Below are positions 5,973-12,762 of a stretch of 12,762 nt of DNA, one piece after another. Made by a program: the position numbers and the translations under genes. Source of the stretch: Pseudomonadota bacterium (lineage in GTDB: Bacteria > Pseudomonadota > Alphaproteobacteria > Rhizobiales > Rhizobiaceae). The notes beneath the pieces are model-generated. The model had not been told where the DNA came from. It searched no databases and was given only the letters and a program-made list of their open reading frames with translations. Every line of letters starts with the position of its first letter. Position 1 is the stretch's first letter. The DNA lies in the NCBI GenBank assembly GCA_023399635.1, contig JAEWOP010000225.1:1-12762 (forward strand), read 5' to 3'.

Positions 5973-7208
5973 ATGCGGCAGACATGGCGGTGGTTTGGGC
6001 CACAGGACCGGGTGTCCATCAATGACATGATGCAGGCGGGTGTCGAGGGGGTCGTTTCAGCCCTTCACCATGTGCCGACCGGCACCGCATGGGCTCCGGA
6101 GGAAATCGAGAAGCGGCAACTTCAGATCGCGAAGATGAAAGACGGTGCGCCTTCCCGTTTGGCATGGGAGGTCGTCGAGAGCATTCCTGTATCTGAAGAT
6201 ATCAAGCGGCAGACGGGGGATTGGAAGAACCATGTCCAAGCCTGGAAGGCGACGCTTGCGAACCTGAGCTCGGCAGGAATCCAGACCGTTTGCTACAATT
6301 TCATGCCGGTGCTGGATTGGACGCGCACAGCTCTTGCCCATCGCCTAGCCAACGGCGCCACATGCATGCGGTTCGACCTGATCGATTTCGCCGCGTTCGA
6401 CATCCACATTCTGCGCCGCGACGGGGCTGTGGACGGTTTTCCCGAAGAGATCGTACAGCTTGCCGAAGAACGCTTCGGGCAGATGTCAGAGGATCGCAAG
6501 GAGGAACTGGCGCGAAACGTCGTCTTTGGCCTTCCGGGAGCGGCGGAAAATTTCTCCCTCGACGATGTTCGGAACCATCTCTCTCTTTACGCGGACATTT
6601 CCGAGGATCGCCTGCGGCAGCATCTGATAGACTTTCTTTCGGAAGTGGCGCCAGTTGCACAGTCTCTCGGCATGCGCTTGTGCTGCCACCCGGACGATCC
6701 ACCCTTTCCCCTACTCGGCCTGCCGCGCGTGATGTCCACCGAAGCCCAGTACCGTACAGTGCTCGATGCGGTGAACCTGCCGTCGAACGGCGTAACATTA
6801 TGTTCCGGATCACTCGGCGCGCGTCCGGATAACGACCTGCCCGGGATGATGGAGCGGCTGGGCGACAAGGTGCATTTCCTTCATCTGCGGAATGTGACCC
6901 GCGAGAGTGACGATATCATGGGAAGCTTCTACGAGGCCGAGCACTTGGGAGGCGGAACGGACATGGTTGCATTGATTGCCGCCGTGCTTCGAGAGGAGGC
7001 GAAACGTCGTGGGGCTGGACGAGCGGACGCCTCGATTCCTTTTCGTCCCGATCATGGCCAGGACATACTGGACGACCTCGGCAGGTCTGCCCAACCCGGT
7101 TATCCGGCAATTGGACGCCTGAAGGGACTGGCGGAACTGCGGGGAATAATCACTGCGCTTTCTCATCCGGTAGAGGGAATGCGGACTGAAGCCTTGGATC
7201 GATCGTAG
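5973..7208 (+). CDS. uxuA: mannonate dehydratase UxuA
   Basis: Predicted EC 4.2.1.8, dehydrating D-mannonate to 2-keto-3-deoxy-D-gluconate in the cytoplasm, the step shared by glucuronate and fructuronate breakdown. The 411 residues fit the UxuA family (E. coli about 394). Conserved blocks are VCYNFMPVLDWTRT (106-119), CCHPDDPPFPLLGLPRV (237-253), TLCSGSLGARPDND (275-288), HLRNV (304-308) and PFRPDHGQDILDD (356-368). His239, Cys277, His304 and Asp360 are the expected metal ligands. The ATG at 5973 has a strong GAGGAGAGG site upstream. It is the only + strand gene in the centre of the window and diverges from the GntR-AGE-TRAP operon, implying shared control. UxuB, UxaC and KDG-processing enzymes are not in view. 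Residues after about 395 extend beyond the conserved core and look unstructured. Confidence 0.96.
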   Translation: MRQTWRWFGPQDRVSINDMMQAGVEGVVSALHHVPTGTAWAPEEIEKRQLQIAKMKDGAPSRLAWEVVESIPVSEDIKRQTGDWKNHVQAWKATLANLSSAGIQTVCYNFMPVLDWTRTALAHRLANGATCMRFDLIDFAAFDIHILRRDGAVDGFPEEIVQLAEERFGQMSEDRKEELARNVVFGLPGAAENFSLDDVRNHLSLYADISEDRLRQHLIDFLSEVAPVAQSLGMRLCCHPDDPPFPLLGLPRVMSTEAQYRTVLDAVNLPSNGVTLCSGSLGARPDNDLPGMMERLGDKVHFLHLRNVTRESDDIMGSFYEAEHLGGGTDMVALIAAVLREEAKRRGAGRADASIPFRPDHGQDILDDLGRSAQPGYPAIGRLKGLAELRGIITALSHPVEGMRTEALDRS

Positions 7209-7592
7209 GCATGGATAATTGCTGCTGTCTTGCCCCTTCATCCAAGACGCTTGCATATCATCGCCGGCTGATCATTCGTCTGTCCGCCAGTGGGACCTTT
7301 GACGGGTACGCATGCTCTCGAGCTCTTACACAACACTAGGGTTCAGAGGCGGCTAGTTTGGGGCCGAGAGCGGAACTGCAGCTATCGGACGAAGGTTGCA
7401 GTCGCCCACGATCCCAAGGTTCTTCCCGTAACGTAAGCAAGTCATGCACACTCTCCAATGAAGGTATGATGCCAAACGGGCTAATCCCATTATCTCCGCG
7501 ACAATAGAATGCCTTCTTCGCCCCACCTTGGTTGCTGTCAGGCGCTTCGCAAAGGGCCAAGCGGCCGTCCTCGCAGACTGTGGGCCTCTAAC
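7209..7592. other. 384-bp region between modules without a convincing gene
   Basis: The stretch separates uxuA from the convergent module 2 operon. I found no tRNA, no clear terminator and no IS inverted repeats. The only sizeable open frame is on the minus strand at 7336-7560 (about 74 residues, TTG-initiated); its protein contains GAKKAFYCRGDNGIS and PWDRGRLQPSSDSCSS. I recognise no family and there is no good ribosome site, so I do not call it a gene. It could be a decayed gene or mobile-element remnant left when the two modules were joined. Confidence 0.4.
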
Positions 7593-8531
7593 TTAAAGAT
7601 GACGTTCCGGTCGGCGCATCGCCAGTATGCGACGCAGCCCCGCATCGCGTTCCCGAGCCAGGCCATCCAGCGGGACCTTGTCGTAGGCACGTTCCACAGC
7701 CGCCGTCACCCGCTGTTGCAGATCTTGGTCGGGCAATGGCATGCCAAGTTCGCGCCAGAGCTTGTCCTGCATCGGGGCGAACATGTCCCAGAAGCCCTGC
7801 ATACCTCGGTCGCCGCCCGCAAGGCGATACGTCAGAAGCGGTCCCATCAAAGCCCATCGCAGGCCGGGCCCTTCCGTGACGGCGCGGTCAATGTCCTCTG
7901 CCGAGGCGACGCCACTTTCGAGCATGTGGATCGCTTCGCGGAAGATGGCAGCCTGCAGGCGGTTGGCGACGTGCCCGTAGATCTCCTTCTGCAGCCGGAT
8001 CGTTGTCTTGCCCATGCGTTGATAGAGCTGCTCCGCGCTTCGCAGCGCGGCCTCCCCCGTTCTGGCGCCGCCCACCACTTCGACCAGCGGAACCAGATGC
8101 GGCGGATTGAAGGGATGCCCCAGCACCACCCGTTCCGGGTGGGCGCAGGCACTCTGCATGTCGGTGACCGATATTGCCGTTGAACTGGAAGCGACAACCA
8201 CCCCTGGAGAGGTTGCTGCATCAATCCGCCGCATCAGCTCGATCTTCTCTTCCACCCTTTCAATAGCATTTTCCTGCACGAAGCCTGTTCCTCGGCATGC
8301 TTCGGAGAGATCGGCGGTGAACCTCAGCGTGCCGCGCTTGTTCTTCTCGAGCACGGCGTCGGGTAGCGAAGACCAGCAGCGTTCGACGGAAGCCTCCAGT
8401 TCCTTCGCGGCTCCTTCACGGATGTCGGTCGCAACGACATCGATCCCGTGAGCCAGGAAAAGGCACGTCCAGCTAGCGCCGATGACGCCCGTCCCCACGA
8501 CAGTTACGTTGGTTATGTCTTGCGCGTTCAA
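7593..8531 (-). CDS. NAD-dependent 3-hydroxy acid dehydrogenase (carnitine dehydrogenase / lambda-crystallin type)
   Basis: A 312-residue two-domain enzyme of the 3-hydroxyacyl-CoA dehydrogenase superfamily. Residues 8-36 form the Rossmann start (VTVVGTGVIGASW, ending in Asp36, which favours NAD). The catalytic region is GHPFNPPHLVPLVEVV (138-153) with the His139-Glu151 dyad, and Ser117 and Asn190 (HVANRLQ) fit the active site. The C-terminal domain includes GPGLRWALMGPL (221-232) and LWRELG (258-263), a tail resembling lambda-crystallin / L-gulonate 3-dehydrogenase more than short carnitine dehydrogenases. It should oxidise a free 3-hydroxy acid to a 3-keto acid, the BKACE substrate type. 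The TTG start at 8531 has AGGAG seven bases upstream; the open frame extends to 8816, but that part lies inside the BKACE gene and is not homologous. It lies 28 bp after BKACE and is last in the operon. Confidence 0.85.
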   Translation of the reverse strand: MNAQDITNVTVVGTGVIGASWTCLFLAHGIDVVATDIREGAAKELEASVERCWSSLPDAVLEKNKRGTLRFTADLSEACRGTGFVQENAIERVEEKIELMRRIDAATSPGVVVASSSTAISVTDMQSACAHPERVVLGHPFNPPHLVPLVEVVGGARTGEAALRSAEQLYQRMGKTTIRLQKEIYGHVANRLQAAIFREAIHMLESGVASAEDIDRAVTEGPGLRWALMGPLLTYRLAGGDRGMQGFWDMFAPMQDKLWRELGMPLPDQDLQQRVTAAVERAYDKVPLDGLARERDAGLRRILAMRRPERHL

Positions 8532-8559
8532 GGCGATGCTCCTGCTGCAGCAACTGACG

Positions 8560-9495
8560 CTAGAACTGCACACGATCAGCGCCCTTGAGGGAGAGCATCT
8601 CGCGGGCATCAGTCGGGGTGGCGATGTCCAGCCCCAGTCCTTCGAGCACCTGCCGGATGCGGCGCACCTGGACGGCATTGGAGGTCGCCAGCTTGCCCGG
8701 ACCATCCCAGAGCGAATCCTCCAGCCCGACGCGGACATTGCCACCCATGGCAGCCGCCATTGTCGTGACCGGGAGCTGATGGCGACCTGCCCCCAGGACG
8801 GACCAGACATAGTCATCGCCGAACAGCCGGTCGGCTGTACGTTTCATGTGCAAAACATCATCCGGATGGGTGCCGATACCGCCGAGGATGCCGAAGACCG
8901 TCTGGATGAACAGCGGCCCCTCCACCAGTCCGCGGTCACGGAAATGTGCCAGGTTGTAGAGGTGGCTTGTGTCATAGCATTCGAACTCGAAGCGTGTGCC
9001 GTTGCCGCCGCAATGCTCCAGTATGTGCTCGATGTCCTTGAACGTGTTCCGGAAGACCGTGTCGCGGGTCTTCTCCAGGTAGGCCGGCTCCCAGTCGTGC
9101 TGGAAGCTCTCGTAGCGACCGAGCATGGGATAGAGACCGAAGTTCATCGACCCCATGTTGAGAGACGCGACTTCGGGAGCGAACTTCAGGGCGGGCTGCA
9201 GGCGCTCCTCCACCGTCATCGTGGGGCTTCCGCCGGTGGTGAGGTTCAGCACCGCATCTGTTGCCTGCTTGATCCGTGGCAGGAAGCGCGCAAACGCTTC
9301 AGGATCCTGCGTCGGGCGGCCGTCTTCCGGGTTGCGGGCATGCAGGTGCAGGATCGCCGCACCGGCTTCGGCCGCTTCTATGGCGTTTGCGGCGATCTGG
9401 TCCGGGGTGACCGGCAAGTGCGTAGACATGCTCGGCGTGTGGATGCCGCCCGTGATGGCACAGGTGATGATGACCTTGCGGGATGATCGAGCCAT
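8560..9495 (-). CDS. BKACE family beta-keto acid cleavage enzyme (DUF849)
   Basis: A 311-residue TIM-barrel zinc enzyme related to 3-keto-5-aminohexanoate cleavage enzyme (Kce) and dehydrocarnitine cleavage enzyme. It condenses a 3-keto acid with acetyl-CoA and releases acetoacetate and a new acyl-CoA. Marks are CAITGGIHTPSMS (12-24), ILHLHARNPEDGRP (48-61; His50 and His52 match the zinc His pair of Kce), LNLTTGG (83-89), SLNMGSMNFG (111-120) and RVGLEDSLW (255-263; Glu259 is the expected third zinc ligand). The set is complete, so activity is expected. The gene sits 20 bp after the SDR gene and 28 bp before a 3-hydroxy acid dehydrogenase, which would make its keto acid. The carnitine pathway (3-dehydrocarnitine to betainyl-CoA) is the closest precedent; the substrate class cannot be set without a structural comparison. 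Confidence 0.93.
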   Translation of the reverse strand: MARSSRKVIITCAITGGIHTPSMSTHLPVTPDQIAANAIEAAEAGAAILHLHARNPEDGRPTQDPEAFARFLPRIKQATDAVLNLTTGGSPTMTVEERLQPALKFAPEVASLNMGSMNFGLYPMLGRYESFQHDWEPAYLEKTRDTVFRNTFKDIEHILEHCGGNGTRFEFECYDTSHLYNLAHFRDRGLVEGPLFIQTVFGILGGIGTHPDDVLHMKRTADRLFGDDYVWSVLGAGRHQLPVTTMAAAMGGNVRVGLEDSLWDGPGKLATSNAVQVRRIRQVLEGLGLDIATPTDAREMLSLKGADRVQF

Positions 9496-9515
9496 GGTCT
9501 TGTGCTTCCTTGTTC

Positions 9516-10325
9516 TCAGATGTTCTCGACGTTGCCGCAGACGCTGATGGCTTGCCCCGAGATGTTGGCGCCCCCGGGCGAGGCGAGGAAGAGCGCCATG
9601 GCGGCGACATCCTCCGGCTCCACCATGCGGCGAAGCGAGATGTTGGAGAGGTACTGGGCCTCCATCTCCTCATAGGTGATACCCGAGGCTGCGGCGCGTT
9701 CGCGAATGACGCTCTCGATGCGAGCACCACGCACGACGCCCGGCAGGATCGCATTTACCCGCACGCCATCCGGGCCCATTTCCTTCGCCAGGCTTTGGGT
9801 CAGCCCGATAATGCCCCACTTGGCAGCCGAATAGGGCGTTCGAAGCGCATAGCCCAGTCGCCCGGCCACGGAGGAGATGTTGATGATCGATCCCGCTTCG
9901 CTGGCGCGCAGCAGCGGCGCCGCCCGCCGCACCACCAGGAACTGGCCCATCAGATCTATATCGAGGGTGCGGCGGATATCATCGACGGACAGCTCGTCGA
10001 TCGCGCCGGTGGGTCCGGCAATGCCGGCATTGTTGATCAGCACATCCAAGCCGCCAAGCTTCGCCGCAGTCGCCTCCAGAAGCGCGTCGACCTGAGCCTC
10101 GTCGGAGATGTCGGCCTTTACGACGGCGACTTCCGGATGATGCCTTGCGAAACACTGCAAGCCTTCTTCGTCGATATCACAAATCAGCACCCTCGCCTCG
10201 GCTTCCAGGAAGCCGCGGACGATCGCCGCGCCGATGCCGGAAGCGCCGGCAGTCACCAGAACCCGAAGACCGGGGCGCGGGCTCATCCGCTTGATCATGT
10301 TCATGTGCTGTCCACTTGATTGCAT
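9516..10325 (-). CDS. SDR family oxidoreductase
   Basis: A classical short-chain dehydrogenase of up to 269 residues using NAD(P), acting in the cytoplasm on an unidentified alcohol or ketone. Counted from the ATG at 10325: cofactor motif TAGASGIG (25-32), Asp50 after the second strand (suggesting NAD), NNAG (98-101), ISS (150-152), YSAAK (165-169, Tyr165 and Lys169). The position of the usual catalytic Asn holds Asp124 (DIDLMGQF). The start is uncertain: ATGs at 10325, 10304, 10298 and 10286 are all open, none has a strong ribosome site, and homology begins only near residue 19. It lies 15 bp after livF and 20 bp before BKACE. It may be an alternative hydroxyl-oxidising step or act on a pathway intermediate. 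Confidence 0.88.
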   Translation of the reverse strand: MQSSGQHMNMIKRMSPRPGLRVLVTAGASGIGAAIVRGFLEAEARVLICDIDEEGLQCFARHHPEVAVVKADISDEAQVDALLEATAAKLGGLDVLINNAGIAGPTGAIDELSVDDIRRTLDIDLMGQFLVVRRAAPLLRASEAGSIINISSVAGRLGYALRTPYSAAKWGIIGLTQSLAKEMGPDGVRVNAILPGVVRGARIESVIRERAAASGITYEEMEAQYLSNISLRRMVEPEDVAAMALFLASPGGANISGQAISVCGNVENI

Positions 10326-10340
10326 GCGGGCGACGCCATC

Positions 10341-11051
10341 TCAGGCCACTTCGAGCCAGTTGCGCCTTACTTCAGGATGAGCATCCAGCTCTTCGGGCGT
10401 GCCTTTGAAGACGAGCTCACCATGGCCCATGACCATCACCTGCCGGGCGACCTTGAGGGCGATGGTCAGTTTCTGCTCGACCAGCACCACCGCCACTCCG
10501 CGGCGGCCGATGTCGAGGATGACCTCCATCACCACCTCAACGATCTTGGGGGCCAGCCCCTCGGTCGGCTCATCGATCAGAAGCACGCGCGGGTTGCCCA
10601 GCAGGGACCGACAGATCGTCAGCATCTGCTGCTCGCCGCCCGATAGATAGCCGGCACGGATGGCGCGTCGCTCCTTCAGGCGCGGGAAATAGTCATACAT
10701 CTCGTCAACCGACCAGCGATGTGCACCCGCCGCTCCCTTCTGCACTCCCATGCTGAGGTTTTCCTCGACCGTAAGGTTGGGAAAAACCAGCCGCTCCTCG
10801 GGCACGTAGCCGATCCCCTGGCGGCAGATGTCGACGGGGCGCTGCCCGGCCAGTTGAACTCCGGCCAACTTCACCGTCCCACCGCTCGGCGGCACCAGGC
10901 CCATGATAGCCTTCAACAGGGTCGAGCGGCCGGACCCGTTCCTGCCGAGCAAGGAGACGACCGAAGATTCCGGCACCTCCAGATCGACACCGTGCAGGAT
11001 ATGGCTCTTGCCATAATGGGCGTGCAATCCCTTTACCTCAAGCAAGCTCAT
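10341..11051 (-). CDS. livF: branched-chain-type ABC transporter ATPase, LivF subunit
   Basis: A 236-residue nucleotide-binding subunit of a HAAT (Liv-type) importer on the inner-membrane cytoplasmic face. Motifs: A-loop Tyr13, Walker A-like GRNGSGRST (36-44), LSGGEQQ signature (136-142), Walker B VLLIDEP (156-162) and VLVEQ (189-193; Gln in place of the switch His, common in LivF). Walker A carries Arg42 (codon CGC) where the ATP-binding Lys is expected. The ATG at 11051 overlaps the livG stop (ATGA). Together with livG and livM it serves the BKACE-dehydrogenase enzymes downstream, so the imported compound is probably their substrate rather than leucine. LivH and the binding protein are not in view and may lie beyond the right edge. 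Confidence 0.93.
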   Translation of the reverse strand: MSLLEVKGLHAHYGKSHILHGVDLEVPESSVVSLLGRNGSGRSTLLKAIMGLVPPSGGTVKLAGVQLAGQRPVDICRQGIGYVPEERLVFPNLTVEENLSMGVQKGAAGAHRWSVDEMYDYFPRLKERRAIRAGYLSGGEQQMLTICRSLLGNPRVLLIDEPTEGLAPKIVEVVMEVILDIGRRGVAVVLVEQKLTIALKVARQVMVMGHGELVFKGTPEELDAHPEVRRNWLEVA

Positions 11052-11815
11052 GACGCCTCCTGACCGAGATAGGCTTCCTGCACGTCACGATTAGCGCTGA
11101 TGCGCTCCGGGGTATCGGTTGCAAGGATGTCGCCGTAGACGAGGACTGACACCCGGTCGCAGAGGCTGAATACCACGCTCATGTCGTGCTCCACCATCAG
11201 CAGGGTCTTTCCCTCGGTGACCGAGCGGATCAGTTCCACCGCCTGCGCGGTTTCCTCCCGCGACATGCCGGCGGTTGGCTCGTCCAGAAGGATGACCTGT
11301 GCTCCGGTCGTCAGCGTCATGCCGATCTCCAGGGCCCGCTGCTCCGAGTAGGTAAGATCACCTGCAAGGTCGTGCGCTCGCGCTTCCAACCCGACCCGGG
11401 CCAGGGCCTCTGCCGCTTCGTCGTTCACCCACCGCATCCGCGCGATCGGGCGAAACAACCCATAACGTACGCCATGGCGGGCCAGAACGCCGATGCGCAG
11501 GTTCTCCAACACGCTCATACGATGAAAGATGTTGGTGATCTGGAACGAGCGCGCCAGCCCTGCCCTGTTGATGCGATGCGGCGAAAGGCCGCCGATGCTT
11601 TGACCGTTGAGCATGATCTCACCGGAAGAGGGCGCGAACATGCCGGAGATCAGGTTGAAGAGCGTGGATTTTCCCGCGCCGTTGGGGCCGATTACCGCGT
11701 GCCGCTCGCCCGGCCGGACGTCGAGCTCCAGCCCCTTTATAACCTCGATCGGGCCGAAGGACTTGGTAACTCCCGACAGCCTCAGTGCCGGCTGCTCGTT
11801 GATCGGGGCGATCAT
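11048..11815 (-). CDS. livG: branched-chain-type ABC transporter ATPase, LivG subunit
   Basis: A 255-residue ATPase partner of LivF. Walker A GPNGAGKST (43-51) is intact, Q-loop at Gln92 (ARSFQITNIF), signature LTYSEQR (154-160), Walker B VILLDEP (174-180) and switch His210 (MVEHDM). The YSEQ form of the signature is usual in one LivG branch. The ATG at 11815 is chosen because GGGAGGT lies five bases upstream and an ATGA overlap couples it to the livM stop. The open frame continues to 11977, but that part lies within livM and lacks ATPase similarity. With LivF carrying an altered Walker A, this subunit may provide most of the ATP hydrolysis. Confidence 0.94.
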   Translation of the reverse strand: MIAPINEQPALRLSGVTKSFGPIEVIKGLELDVRPGERHAVIGPNGAGKSTLFNLISGMFAPSSGEIMLNGQSIGGLSPHRINRAGLARSFQITNIFHRMSVLENLRIGVLARHGVRYGLFRPIARMRWVNDEAAEALARVGLEARAHDLAGDLTYSEQRALEIGMTLTTGAQVILLDEPTAGMSREETAQAVELIRSVTEGKTLLMVEHDMSVVFSLCDRVSVLVYGDILATDTPERISANRDVQEAYLGQEAS

Positions 11816-12762
11816 GTTGCACCTCCCAACACTGCGACGTCTGCCGTGGCTTGCCTGCTTTCGTCCATCCTTCCCCAGAGCGTATCGATATGCCGTCTGG
11901 CACGAACCATCACGGCGATACCGGAGCCCAACAGGACCAGCGGGACCAGCCAGGTGAGAGGGCTGGTAGGCCGCCATGTGATGCCGAAGAGAGTATAAGG
12001 CGGGAGGCTCCCGGCCGCGGCTTGCCTCAGCCTTGCATAGTGTTCGCCAAACAGGACCGAGATGACTTCCGTCAGGAAGACAACGCCGGCTGCTACCAGC
12101 ACGCCGCCAAGAATGGCGATCAGGTAGGGACCCGCAAGGCGGGACCAGTCGAGCTGGCGACGGTTGCGGATGTGGTGCTGAAACACTCCGCCAATACCCG
12201 CAGGCGCATAGAGCATCACGAGCACGAAGATCAGCCCCTGGTAGAACACCCAGGATCGCGTAACGTCCGAAAGCAGGAACGAGAAAAAGGTAAAGGCTGC
12301 AGCGCCGATGACGGGGCCGAAAAATATGGTCGACCCGCCAACAAACGTCTGCAGCACAACCTGAGCCGACACGTCGCTCGCAAACAGCGAATAGTTCGCT
12401 GTCTCATTCGAGATCGCCAGCAATGCGCCAGCGACGCCCGTGAACATCGCCGAGATCGCGAACACGATCACCTTTGAGGAATGGGCGTTGTAGCCGAGGA
12501 AACGTACGCGCTGTTCGTTATCACGCAGAGCGAGCGTCAGACGCCCGAAGGGGGTGCGGGTATAGGACCAGAGAGCAAGACCGCAGAGAACCACCCAGGT
12601 CAGCGTCAGGTAGTAGACTTCCAGCGTGGAGCCGAAAATGATCCCGCTCCAGGGCATCCGCATGGAGGACACCCCCGCTTCACCGCCGAACAAATCCTGC
12701 AGCCGCGGCGCCAGCGAGTGAAAGAGCTCGGCGATCGCAAGTGTGACCAGGGCGAAATAGAC
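11812..12762 (-). CDS. livM: branched-chain-type ABC transporter permease, LivM subunit (5' end outside window)
   Basis: The C-terminal 316 codons of a multi-pass inner-membrane permease. The frame is open to the right edge: its first visible residues (VYFALVTLAIAELF) are a typical LivM helix, so a start at the internal TTG near 12693 would be wrong. Recognisable stretches include TPFGRLTLALRDNEQRVRFL (the cytoplasmic EAA-like loop that contacts the ATPases), YNAHSSKVIVFAISAMFTGVAGALLA and VGGSTIFFGPVIGAA. A C-terminal section of about 90 residues, with a non-membrane loop then a last helix and a charged tail, follows the core and is common in this LivM branch. It overlaps livG by four bases. 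The probable upstream genes livH and the binding protein lie outside the window. Confidence 0.93.
   Translation of the reverse strand, partial: VYFALVTLAIAELFHSLAPRLQDLFGGEAGVSSMRMPWSGIIFGSTLEVYYLTLTWVVLCGLALWSYTRTPFGRLTLALRDNEQRVRFLGYNAHSSKVIVFAISAMFTGVAGALLAISNETANYSLFASDVSAQVVLQTFVGGSTIFFGPVIGAAAFTFFSFLLSDVTRSWVFYQGLIFVLVMLYAPAGIGGVFQHHIRNRRQLDWSRLAGPYLIAILGGVLVAAGVVFLTEVISVLFGEHYARLRQAAAGSLPPYTLFGITWRPTSPLTWLVPLVLLGSGIAVMVRARRHIDTLWGRMDESRQATADVAVLGGAT

Noticed and set aside
8532..8816. N-terminal extension of the 3-hydroxy acid dehydrogenase
   Set aside because: The first 95 residues lie in the BKACE gene out of frame and precede the Rossmann strand; TTG at 8531 has a well-placed AGGAG.
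8482..9486. 334-residue open frame on the + strand
   Set aside because: Antisense shadow of the BKACE gene in GC-rich DNA; its sequence shows no family pattern.
9483..10319. 278-residue open frame on the + strand
   Set aside because: Antisense shadow of the SDR gene, rich in Arg/Asp/His as expected for reverse reading of GC-rich codons.
11816..11977. N-terminal extension of livG
   Set aside because: It is out-of-frame livM sequence; ATG 11815 has GGGAGGT and an ATGA overlap.
1..12762. CRISPR array, tRNA or rRNA genes, phage genes
   Set aside because: No regularly spaced repeats, cloverleaf-like or rRNA-like segments, or phage-type proteins were seen.

Overview
The window is GC-rich, densely packed bacterial DNA. 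Gene content (TRAP and Liv-type transporters, FadR-type GntR regulator, BKACE enzyme) and codon use suggest an alphaproteobacterium, most likely Rhizobiales (Rhizobium/Agrobacterium/Ensifer-like). This assignment rests on gene types and sequence style, not on a marker gene. The region reads as accessory catabolic DNA: two transporter-plus-enzyme modules side by side, with a possible insertion-sequence scar at the left edge.

Module 1 (about 1-7208) looks like a sugar-acid (hexuronate/aldonate) utilisation locus. A divergent control region (5870-5972) separates uxuA (mannonate dehydratase, + strand) from a minus-strand operon. That operon reads GntR/FadR-type regulator, AGE-family sugar epimerase/isomerase, then a complete tripartite TRAP transporter (dctP, dctQ, dctM). 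The genes are tightly spaced or overlap, with a perfect 13-bp-stem hairpin between dctP and dctQ and hairpins after dctM. A nagB-like glucosamine-6-phosphate deaminase gene converges on the operon from the left. It starts about 20 bases inside paired 21-bp repeats that resemble an IS21-family transposon end. The simplest reading is TRAP uptake of a sugar acid, isomerisation by the AGE protein, and dehydration of mannonate to 2-keto-3-deoxygluconate by UxuA. Fructuronate reductase, uronate isomerase and KDG kinase/aldolase are not in the window.

A 384-bp stretch without a convincing gene (7209-7592) separates the modules.

Module 2 (7593 to the right edge, all minus strand) reads livM (cut by the window edge), livG, livF, an SDR oxidoreductase, a BKACE beta-keto-acid cleavage enzyme, and a 3-hydroxyacyl-CoA-dehydrogenase-like enzyme of the carnitine dehydrogenase / lambda-crystallin (L-gulonate 3-dehydrogenase) type. 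ATGA overlaps and short gaps mark it as one operon. The logic is import of a 3-hydroxy acid, oxidation to a 3-keto acid, and BKACE condensation-cleavage with acetyl-CoA to acetoacetate plus a shortened acyl-CoA. Carnitine is the known precedent, but the true substrate is not fixed by the sequence. Odd points are a Walker A Lys-to-Arg change in LivF, an Asp where SDRs usually have the catalytic Asn, and TTG starts for dctM and the dehydrogenase.
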